63,851 bases of DNA from B18-G4 sp032250805 (lineage in GTDB: Bacteria; Bacteroidota; Bacteroidia; Bacteroidales; B18-G4). This document shows positions 32,809-40,037 of the stretch, one piece after another (position 1 is the first letter of the stretch; each line of letters begins with the position of its first letter). The translations under genes were made by a program, and so were the position numbers. The stretch covers positions 1 through 63,851 of the forward strand of contig JAVVEM010000017.1 of assembly GCA_032250805.1 (NCBI GenBank). The letters are read 5' to 3'. The notes below the pieces were generated by a model. That model made no database searches. It saw only the letters and a list, made by a program, of their open reading frames with translations, and had not been told where the DNA came from.

Positions 32809-34449
32809 ATGAAAAAAATAATCCTTACCTCCTCCCTCCTACTGGCATTCCTGTTTTCGGGCTATTGTCAGGACGACAGCAGCGCATATAACAAAGGCTT
32901 TGAGGCCATCACGCTTCAGGCTGTGAAGGGCCAGCTTGATTTTCTTGCTTCCGACTGGACCGAGGGACGCGGCACCGGCATGCGCGGTGAATATATCGCT
33001 TCCGATTACATTTCCAGTATCTTCAGTGTATATGGCCTCGAACCCGGGGGTGATGAAAAATGGCATTATCCACCCTGGCAGGAAAGGATGAAAGGTGCTA
33101 AGGCTTATAAGTACAGAACATATTTCCAGGAAGTGGATCTGATCAAGTTCAAAGCTGGCGATAAACAGGTGTTCAGCCTGAATTCTGACGGTACTGAATT
33201 TGCTTTCAATTACCATACTGATTTCTCCCTAAGGCCGGGGAGTATTGCCCGGCGTATTGAAGCCCCGCTGGTCTTTGTGGGTTATGGTTATGTAAATGAG
33301 GATGAGAAATACGATGACTATAAAGGTGTGGATGTAAATGGAAAGGTAGTTGTGCGTTTGGCCGGATACCCTGGCTATAATGATACTGCCAGTAATGCTT
33401 ATAAAAGGTTCCACCCCGAGGGCCGTTATTCGTTATATTATCTCAGGCAGGCAAAAGATGAAATTGCTGAAGAAAAAGGTGCCCTGGGCATCATTGAGAT
33501 CTATCCCGGCTCGGATCTGTCGGGCGGGTGGGTTTCGAATATTCCGTTCAGGCAGAACGATCGTTTTTATGAAGGCGAGAAGGAACTGAATACCATCTCC
33601 GAGTATTCATACAGCATTCCGGGCGATTCCATGCGCATGCAGCCCATACGGGTCGATGTTAGCAAGCGTGTTGCATACGAAATCTTCAAGGGCAGCGGCA
33701 TCGAAACAGAAAGCTGGGAAGCAAGGGTAAAGGAAAAAATGAAACCCGATTCAAAGGTATTAAAAGGTAAATCGGTACGTATTGAAACCAGTGTTGAATC
33801 GGAATTGATCAGGGCCCGCAACGTGATCGGAGTGATTCCCGGAAAAGATACCACCAAAGCCATTGTGATCGGAGCACACTACGATCACCTGGGCATGTTC
33901 GATGGTTACATATGGAATGGTGCCGACGATAACGCTTCGGGCACTGTAGGTGTTATGACAATTGCCAAAGCCTGCCTGGCAACAGGTGAAAAACCCGAAA
34001 AAACCATCGTTTTTGCCGCATGGACAGGCGAAGAGCGGGGTTTGCTCGGCTCCCGCTATTTTGTGGAGCATCCCTGGGTTCCCATTGAAAATATCACCTT
34101 TCATTTAAATTATGATATGATCTCGAGAGACGATGATAACGACAGCCTGAAGAACCAATGCCGGATGACCTATACGGCGGGAGAGGATTTTCTGGAAGAA
34201 AATGCTGCGCATTTTCTGCAGCAATATAAGATCAATCTTGATGTAACAAACAGACCCACAACAAGTAAGGGAGGCGGGAGCGACCACTCCCCTTTTGCAA
34301 GAAAAGATGTGCCTTTCTTTTACTTCATGGCAGGCTTTCACAAGGAATACCATTCACCCAAGGACGAAACAGAACTGGTGAATTACCAGAAGATGACAGA
34401 TATTATCCGCCTGGGATTCCTTCATATCTGGACAATCGCCAATAATTGA
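32809..34449 (+). CDS. Exported M28 family zinc aminopeptidase
   Basis: The 546-residue protein has a signal peptide (MKKIILTSSLLLAFLFSGYCQ), a PA-like insert (YKGVDVNGKVVVRLAGYPG, about 165-190) and an M28 catalytic domain. The five metal ligands of a co-catalytic site are visible: His in IGAHYDHLG, Asp in NGADDNASG, Glu in WTGEERGLLGS, Asp in LNYDMISRD and His in KEYHSPKDE. It should remove N-terminal residues from peptides in the periplasm or outside; there is no T9SS domain. It has its own promoter. Length agrees with PA-containing M28 enzymes. Confidence 0.94.
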   Translation: MKKIILTSSLLLAFLFSGYCQDDSSAYNKGFEAITLQAVKGQLDFLASDWTEGRGTGMRGEYIASDYISSIFSVYGLEPGGDEKWHYPPWQERMKGAKAYKYRTYFQEVDLIKFKAGDKQVFSLNSDGTEFAFNYHTDFSLRPGSIARRIEAPLVFVGYGYVNEDEKYDDYKGVDVNGKVVVRLAGYPGYNDTASNAYKRFHPEGRYSLYYLRQAKDEIAEEKGALGIIEIYPGSDLSGGWVSNIPFRQNDRFYEGEKELNTISEYSYSIPGDSMRMQPIRVDVSKRVAYEIFKGSGIETESWEARVKEKMKPDSKVLKGKSVRIETSVESELIRARNVIGVIPGKDTTKAIVIGAHYDHLGMFDGYIWNGADDNASGTVGVMTIAKACLATGEKPEKTIVFAAWTGEERGLLGSRYFVEHPWVPIENITFHLNYDMISRDDDNDSLKNQCRMTYTAGEDFLEENAAHFLQQYKINLDVTNRPTTSKGGGSDHSPFARKDVPFFYFMAGFHKEYHSPKDETELVNYQKMTDIIRLGFLHIWTIANN

Positions 34450-34500
34450 GATGATTTTTGTGATGCACAATACTTTATGCAGAGAATCCTCTCTTAGTGA

Positions 34501-34530
34501 AAAAAAAAGGGGCCTTGTTGCCAGGGCCCC
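34501..34530 (-). terminator. Terminator of the Omp28-type gene (minus strand)
   Basis: Read on the minus strand: GGGGCC (34530-34525), 10-base loop, GGCCCC (34514-34509), then eight T (34508-34501). Confidence 0.85.
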
Positions 34531-34561
34531 CTAATGGATATTTTATTGGTGATACAAATAT

Positions 34562-36376
34562 CTACCTCTGCAGAATGACCTTCTGAGTCATTGTATTTTT
34601 GTTTGTCCTGATGGTACAATAATAGAGGCCATCGGGCAGATCTGCAGCTACTTCCCACCTGAGCTGATGGTTGCCGGCCTGCATTTCACTGTCAGTGATC
34701 TGAGCTACCTGCCTTCCGGTCATGTCGCTGATCATAACCTCTACCCTGCCGGCTTCGGCCAAACCGAAATTGATATTCGTAATATTGCTGAATGGGTTGG
34801 GATAGATATTGTTTATGGCAATGCCGTTTTCCGAGAGCTCGTCTTCTATGCCAACGGGAATCAGGTCGTTAACCATTACCTTTCCACCCTGCAGGATTTC
34901 TTTGGTGTCGGTATCCTGAAGGAAATATACAATTTCGCAATGGTTTACGTCCCAGTCCGGATCAAGCGTGAAACTTTCCTCCACTTCGATATATTCATTT
35001 GCTATGACATCAACAGAAGTTCCGTTGGCATCAGGAAGCATGAGGCGGGTAACAAAATTAAGATGATCCATGACAAACCATGTTTCGGGGATCTCAGATT
35101 CGGTGATCGCGATATGCAACACTACATTGGCATTCATGGCAGGTCCCAGTTTATCGATGGTGGCGACGACATTATAATCGTTACCTCCCGTGTTTTCGCC
35201 ATAAATATTGCAACTGAAGGCGGTTCTGATATCCTTGCGCTGGTCGTAGATGGGAAGATAGCTGCCGTAAATGCTGGTACTGGCATTGCCACCAACATGG
35301 TTCAGCACGCCATCGAAAAATGCCGTAGGAAATCCAGTGATCCCGTAATAGCTTACGCGGGCGCCCGAATAAGCATTTTCATAGTCATCACCTGAGTGGT
35401 GCTCAAGGACTGCCACATTTTTGCCGTTGGTGATAAGGTCGTCGGCACCCATGGCTGCCCCCGGACAAAACACACACCATGTGCCGGTCCCGATTTCGAG
35501 CAATACCATTTCGCGCTCCGAAGTATAAGTATAGATAAATTTACTGGACAGATCGTTGTCGGGATCCATGTCACCGTCAAGATCGGTATATATCACGATG
35601 TCGTATAAAAAGTTTTCGTAAGGAAGCTCATAGGCTGAATATGTTACAGTGCTTTCATCACCAGCATCCATCGTTACATTTTGGGTTTCGGTATGCAGGA
35701 GGGAATTGTTTATTCCATCATAGATCTCCAGCACAACATCAAAGGTTTCTGTATTTTGTCCTGCATTTTTGATGAGGGCACTGGCTGTATAATTATAACC
35801 TGCATCAAAATATGTATCACCAAGGATTTTCTTGCTTGCAACATCATGCTCAAATGGAATATATAATCTTGCATCATCAATATACCAGTAGTTGATGTTG
35901 TAAGAATCGCCTGAGAAATAAAAACATATCTCGAAATCGGGTTGACCAACATCAGAATTTGTAAAGCTGATATCAACCATTTCGCCCGGAATGCTTGCCG
36001 AAGGATTTTCAACCGACCAAACACTTGTCCAGTCGCCTCCGCCTGAACGTGTAGCCACACCTATGGTGTACGGACCTCCATAGTGGTCGACCATATGCCT
36101 GAAACTGAATCCTGCCATGGTATTCCCGGTGAGGTCGGTAGGTGGAGAGATCAGACGCGTTTCTCCATTAAACTGTGGTGTCCATGAGAACATGGCCTCG
36201 GGGGCCGAGCCTCCTGCATTACTTGAACTTTCCTGAATCCAGTTGGCACTTTGCGCATCAATGCTCCAGCCTGCAGGCGGAACACCGTTGCTGAAATCCT
36301 CCATGAACACTGTCTGTGCATGGGTGGCTATGGAAAGAAAAGCCAGTAAAACAATAATGGTATAAATTTTTTTCAT
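34562..36376 (-). CDS. Omp28-related thioredoxin-fold outer membrane/secreted protein with T9SS sorting domain
   Basis: The 604-residue protein starts with a signal peptide (MKKIYTIIVLLAFLSIATHAQ), continues with a jelly-roll region (WSIDAQSANWIQESSSNAGG, about 35-170), a beta-sandwich linker, then the Omp28-related domain around 285-480 with the redox-type motif GTWCVFCPGA (Cys-x-x-Cys) and GITGFPTAFFDG, which contains the cis-Pro region of thioredoxin folds. A type A T9SS sorting domain ends the chain (INNIYPNPFSNITNINFGLA ...). Omp28 proteins are surface antigens of unclear role. A TAATTTTG box on the minus strand (36436-36429) precedes the gene. Confidence 0.9.
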   Translation of the reverse strand: MKKIYTIIVLLAFLSIATHAQTVFMEDFSNGVPPAGWSIDAQSANWIQESSSNAGGSAPEAMFSWTPQFNGETRLISPPTDLTGNTMAGFSFRHMVDHYGGPYTIGVATRSGGGDWTSVWSVENPSASIPGEMVDISFTNSDVGQPDFEICFYFSGDSYNINYWYIDDARLYIPFEHDVASKKILGDTYFDAGYNYTASALIKNAGQNTETFDVVLEIYDGINNSLLHTETQNVTMDAGDESTVTYSAYELPYENFLYDIVIYTDLDGDMDPDNDLSSKFIYTYTSEREMVLLEIGTGTWCVFCPGAAMGADDLITNGKNVAVLEHHSGDDYENAYSGARVSYYGITGFPTAFFDGVLNHVGGNASTSIYGSYLPIYDQRKDIRTAFSCNIYGENTGGNDYNVVATIDKLGPAMNANVVLHIAITESEIPETWFVMDHLNFVTRLMLPDANGTSVDVIANEYIEVEESFTLDPDWDVNHCEIVYFLQDTDTKEILQGGKVMVNDLIPVGIEDELSENGIAINNIYPNPFSNITNINFGLAEAGRVEVMISDMTGRQVAQITDSEMQAGNHQLRWEVAADLPDGLYYCTIRTNKNTMTQKVILQR

Positions 36377-36554
36377 TGCATTAAGGGGTTAGTTTGATAA
36401 ATAGTTGAACGGGATCTGATAATAATTACAAAATTATAAATTTTTATATTTGGAAGTATTATAAATAGCAGGTTAAGGGATAAGCATCTTTAAAGCATCA
36501 TATTTTTTGCATCTTCTATTCCGGGAGGGGATTACGTGGCATTCAAACAAAAAC

Positions 36555-37898
36555 TTAACAACGGATCATCTTCATGCCAGGATGTTTCCGCAGGTAACCT
36601 TTAATGATGACCTGCACATCTTTATTATCGGCATAAGGCATGATGCTTTCATTTAAAATGTTAAGGTGCTCTGCTGTGGCTTTCTGCACGTAGCCAAATC
36701 CCTGGTAGCTGCCATTACACACTTTCACCACGGCAAGCTCTTCTTCTCCCCTGCCCTTGTCGAGCAGGAAAAAGTTATTTTCGCTAAAGATGTACCTTTC
36801 GATGGCTTCATCTACCCTTTTATTATATTCAGGGGCCGGTTCGCTGCCCGTGCAGGCTCCATAGCAACGGCTGATCTGGTGGTAAAAGCATGCACCGTTT
36901 GTGGGATAAAGGCTGCAGAGTTTCTGGCATAAGCGGTATTCATCGAGCAGGTACTGCAGGTGCGCATGTGCTTCTTTTTGGGTACTGTAGGAAGTCAGGG
37001 GCGTTTCATCTCCGTTTATTCGTTTTGTTTTCAGCCATTTATAACCGTGCAGATCGCTAAAGGAAAACAATCCGTATTGGAAGGTAGTCCTTCGTTGCTG
37101 CCGGTTGAAAAGGGGTTTATGTCGTTTGATCTCATCTGATTCAAGCAGGAGGGCAATAAGTTCGCTGCCGGTAAGTTCCCAGCCAATATCTACCACCCTT
37201 TCGCGCATTTCCAGAGCCCGCACGGTATTGGTGTTGGTAAGGTGCGACATGATCCTGTCGCGGATGTTCAGGCTTTTGCCAATATATATGATCCTGCCAT
37301 CTTTGTCGAGAAAATAATATACTCCTGTTTCTTCCGGCAACCCGTCGATGATCTTTTTGCTCAGGTTTGAATGAAGTCCTTTTAGTGAAAGTTTCAGTAT
37401 ATCATCTTCCAGCGAACGAAGGTGTTCAAACAGCTTCACTGTTGCCAGCGCATCGCCGCCGGCCCTGTGTCTTCCCTCAATTTTTATTTCAAGGTCTTTA
37501 CAGATCGATCCCAGGCCGTATGATTTTTTTTCGGGCATGAGCTTTCTGCTCAATTGCCGGGTACAGAGGGTTTTCCTTTTATAATCATAGAAGAGCCGCT
37601 TAAATTCTGCCCGGAGGAAACGATAATCAAACGATACATTATGCCCAACAACAATACGGTCTTGGGTAAGGGTAACGATATCTTTGGCAATTTCGCAAAA
37701 ACGCGGTGCATCACGCACCATCCGGTTACTGATACCTGTAAGCCCTGTGATCTGGAAAGGGATCCGTTTTTCGGGATTTACCAGGCTGTGGTATTCGCCG
37801 GTGATGCGCTTACCATCATGCAGATAGATAGCAATTTCCGTGATCTTTTCGCCGGCAGGATTGAGACCTGTAGTTTCAACATCAATAATGGCAAACAT
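36555..37898 (-). CDS. DnaQ-like 3'-5' exonuclease fused to a GIY-YIG (UvrC/Cho-like) nuclease
   Basis: The 447-residue protein joins an N-terminal DEDD exonuclease (residues 1-165: FAIIDVETTGLNP, VGHNVSFDYRFLRAEF, HRAGGDALAT) to a GIY-YIG domain (about 190-275: GVYYFLDKDGRIIYIGKSLNIRDRI) and a C-terminal part resembling the UvrC/Cho post-nuclease region with Cys residues (ISRCYGACTG). The family, found in Bacteroidota and elsewhere, is expected to act in DNA repair, with incision and trimming in one polypeptide. It begins nine bases after the LexA-like repressor gene and must share its transcript, which places it in a damage-inducible operon. Confidence 0.92.
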   Translation of the reverse strand: MFAIIDVETTGLNPAGEKITEIAIYLHDGKRITGEYHSLVNPEKRIPFQITGLTGISNRMVRDAPRFCEIAKDIVTLTQDRIVVGHNVSFDYRFLRAEFKRLFYDYKRKTLCTRQLSRKLMPEKKSYGLGSICKDLEIKIEGRHRAGGDALATVKLFEHLRSLEDDILKLSLKGLHSNLSKKIIDGLPEETGVYYFLDKDGRIIYIGKSLNIRDRIMSHLTNTNTVRALEMRERVVDIGWELTGSELIALLLESDEIKRHKPLFNRQQRRTTFQYGLFSFSDLHGYKWLKTKRINGDETPLTSYSTQKEAHAHLQYLLDEYRLCQKLCSLYPTNGACFYHQISRCYGACTGSEPAPEYNKRVDEAIERYIFSENNFFLLDKGRGEEELAVVKVCNGSYQGFGYVQKATAEHLNILNESIMPYADNKDVQVIIKGYLRKHPGMKMIRC

Positions 37899-37907
37899 AG
37901 GCCGGTT

Positions 37908-38714
37908 TTACAGCTTGAGTTGTGTTTGTATGGCATGCACCTGTCTTTTCAGCGACTGCACCTCTTCCATCAGTTTTTCTTTAGGCATGTTGGGTTCAGG
38001 CATTGCGGAGCTGATATAGTGCACAAATTTCCACACTTCCTTTACCTGTGAGGCTTCGATATCGTAGGGCTCGAAAAGCGGATTAAGGGAGATCAGTTTT
38101 AGCCTGCCTTCCTGTTTGATCCTGTTTTCGACAACTTTAAACACGATACCATCGTCGATGGTAAGAACAATGTAGGGATAATTGCTCCTGATCATCAGCC
38201 AGTTTTCGACATATTCGCCTGTTACCCAGGACTTGTCGGGGATGGGCAGCATAGAGTCGCCACTGATCTGGAAGGTGCGGTATTTTTTATTCCGCGACAG
38301 GAAGGGAAGCTGAAAGGTAGGCAGCACCCTGATAAAGTCAGGATCGGCAAAGCCAGTGGTATAACCGGCCGAGGCTTTTTCGTTCACCAGTTCGATATTC
38401 TCATTGTTTTCATTGTCGACCGTGGTAGCCAGTACCCGCAATTTGCTGCCTTTGAGGTATACGTCATATCCCCTTTCTATCTGCAAAAGCTGGCTTTCCG
38501 ACAATACGGAAAGGTCGACACGGATGAGGGTGTCGATGGCGATGTTAAAGTATTTTGAAAAGGCCAGCAAGGCTTCGATGCCCGGCTGGGCCACCTGGTT
38601 TTCATAGCCGCTCAGCGTTGAGCGCTTCATGTCCAGTGCGTGCGCCACGTCGTCCTGTGTACGCCCGCGGCGTTTGCGTAAAAGTTTAATGTTGCTGCTA
38701 AAGTACATGATCAT
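37908..38714 (-). CDS. XRE-S24 LexA-like self-cleaving transcriptional repressor
   Basis: The 268-residue protein has an N-terminal XRE helix-turn-helix (about 8-62: LRKRRGRTQDDVAHALDMKR) and a C-terminal S24/LexA-fold peptidase. The likely cleavage site is Ala116-Gly117 (KASAGY), the nucleophile Ser154 in SGDSML, and the general base Lys193 in VFKVV; the 39-residue spacing agrees with LexA and CI. I infer a damage-responsive repressor that cleaves itself on RecA filaments. It is divergent from the Y-family polymerase and heads an operon with the exonuclease gene. Residues 240-268 form a short coiled coil. Two in-frame ATGs six bases apart make the start uncertain. Confidence 0.92.
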   Translation of the reverse strand: MIMYFSSNIKLLRKRRGRTQDDVAHALDMKRSTLSGYENQVAQPGIEALLAFSKYFNIAIDTLIRVDLSVLSESQLLQIERGYDVYLKGSKLRVLATTVDNENNENIELVNEKASAGYTTGFADPDFIRVLPTFQLPFLSRNKKYRTFQISGDSMLPIPDKSWVTGEYVENWLMIRSNYPYIVLTIDDGIVFKVVENRIKQEGRLKLISLNPLFEPYDIEASQVKEVWKFVHYISSAMPEPNMPKEKLMEEVQSLKRQVHAIQTQLKL

Positions 38715-38766
38715 TTGGGTTTTGGGTACAAGGAAAGTGTTGCATCATAAAATTTACTTAAAATAA

Positions 38767-38858
38767 TTTGCATTTTATTTCAATTAATGATTATATTGTC
38801 GTCATAAAAATGATTAAATGCTAATCAAAGATAATACAATTAAAATATTAAAAGCAAA
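38767..38858. promoter_or_regulatory. Divergent SOS-type control region with inverted-repeat operator
   Basis: Leftward promoter for the repressor: TTTG (38858-38855), 21-base spacer, TATCTTTG (38833-38826). A perfect inverted repeat TGATTA-N5-TAATCA (38811-38827) covers its -7 box and start point, fitting autorepression. A further TGATTA half-site (38788-38793) overlaps the candidate rightward promoter TTTG (38767-38770) plus TATATTGT (38792-38799) for the polymerase genes. Operator assignment is inference. Confidence 0.6.
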
Positions 38859-38877
38859 TATTTTTTAATTTTTTTTT

Positions 38878-40026
38878 ATGGACCCCGGCAGCAGACAGAT
38901 CATCCACCTCGACCTCGACACATTTTTTGTATCGGTAGAGCGCTTGATGAACAGTAGTTTAGAAGGAAAACCTGTGATCATCGGCGGCATGTCGGACCGG
39001 GGTGTGGTAGCCAGTTGCAGTTATGAGGCCCGGCAGTTCGGGGTACACTCGGCCATGCCCATGAAGATGGCCAGGAACCTCTGTGGTGATGCGGTTGTTG
39101 TGCGGGGCGACATGGACATGTATACGAAATATTCGGGCATGGTAACGGAGATCATTGCCGAGCAGGCACCCCTTTACGAGAAGGCTTCCATTGATGAGCA
39201 TTATGTCGACATTACCGGCATGGATCGTTTTTTCGGTTCGCTTAAGTGGACAAGGGAGTTGCGCAGCCGCATCATGGAGCATACCGGTTTGCCCATATCT
39301 TTCGGACTCTCGGTGAACAAGACTGTTTCGAAGATCGCTACGGGTGAGGCCAAGCCCAACGGACTGCTGCAGGTGCCGTCGGACGAGGTCAGGCCTTTTT
39401 TGGGCCCGCTGTCGATACGCAAAATTCCCATGGTAGGCAATAAAGCATACGGGCTGCTGCGCTCCATGGGGGTTTCGCAAATTGCAACCCTGGCCGACAT
39501 CCCCCCGGAAATGATGGAACGCCTGATGGGAAAAAATGGCATTGTACTATGGGAAAAAGCCAACGGCATCGACAATACTCCCGTGCAGCCCTATTCCGAA
39601 AGGAAATCGATCAGCTCAGAAAGCACTTTCGAAAATGACAGCACTGATATGATAAGAATAAAAGAGATCATCAGCGCCAAAATAGAGCGCCTGGCTTTTG
39701 AATTGAGGAAAAAACAAAAGCTCACCTCCTGCATCACGGTAAAGATCCGCTACGCCAACTTCGACACCCATACCCTGCAAAAGCGTATTCCCTATACCGC
39801 TTTCGACCATGTACTCATTCCTGCCGCGACAGAGCTCTTTGAGAAGCTTTACCAGCGGAGGATGCTGATCAGGCTGGTCGGGATCAGGTTCAGTCACCTG
39901 GTGAGCGGCGTGCAACAACTCAATATGTTTGAAGATACCCCCGAAATGGTGAGCCTGTACAATGCCATGGATAATATACGGATACGTTACGGGAAAACTG
40001 CAGTGAGACGGGCTGCGGGCTTATAA
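38878..40026 (+). CDS. dinB: Y-family DNA polymerase (DinB / Pol IV type)
   Basis: A translesion polymerase that copies past damaged bases. The 382-residue protein has the palm motifs LDLDTFFVSVER (metal-binding Asp) and KASIDEHYVDITG (catalytic Asp-Glu), the fingers region YEARQFGVHSAMP, the thumb helix-hairpin-helix (KIPMVGNKAYGLLRSMGV) and a little-finger domain (about 240-350). QQLNMF near residue 349 resembles a beta-clamp binding motif. It has full active-site residues, unlike ImuB proteins, which lack them. It is 11 bases before a DnaE-type gene and divergent from a LexA-like repressor, implying damage induction. Confidence 0.94.
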   Translation: MDPGSRQIIHLDLDTFFVSVERLMNSSLEGKPVIIGGMSDRGVVASCSYEARQFGVHSAMPMKMARNLCGDAVVVRGDMDMYTKYSGMVTEIIAEQAPLYEKASIDEHYVDITGMDRFFGSLKWTRELRSRIMEHTGLPISFGLSVNKTVSKIATGEAKPNGLLQVPSDEVRPFLGPLSIRKIPMVGNKAYGLLRSMGVSQIATLADIPPEMMERLMGKNGIVLWEKANGIDNTPVQPYSERKSISSESTFENDSTDMIRIKEIISAKIERLAFELRKKQKLTSCITVKIRYANFDTHTLQKRIPYTAFDHVLIPAATELFEKLYQRRMLIRLVGIRFSHLVSGVQQLNMFEDTPEMVSLYNAMDNIRIRYGKTAVRRAAGL

Positions 40027-40037
40027 AACCTAATACT

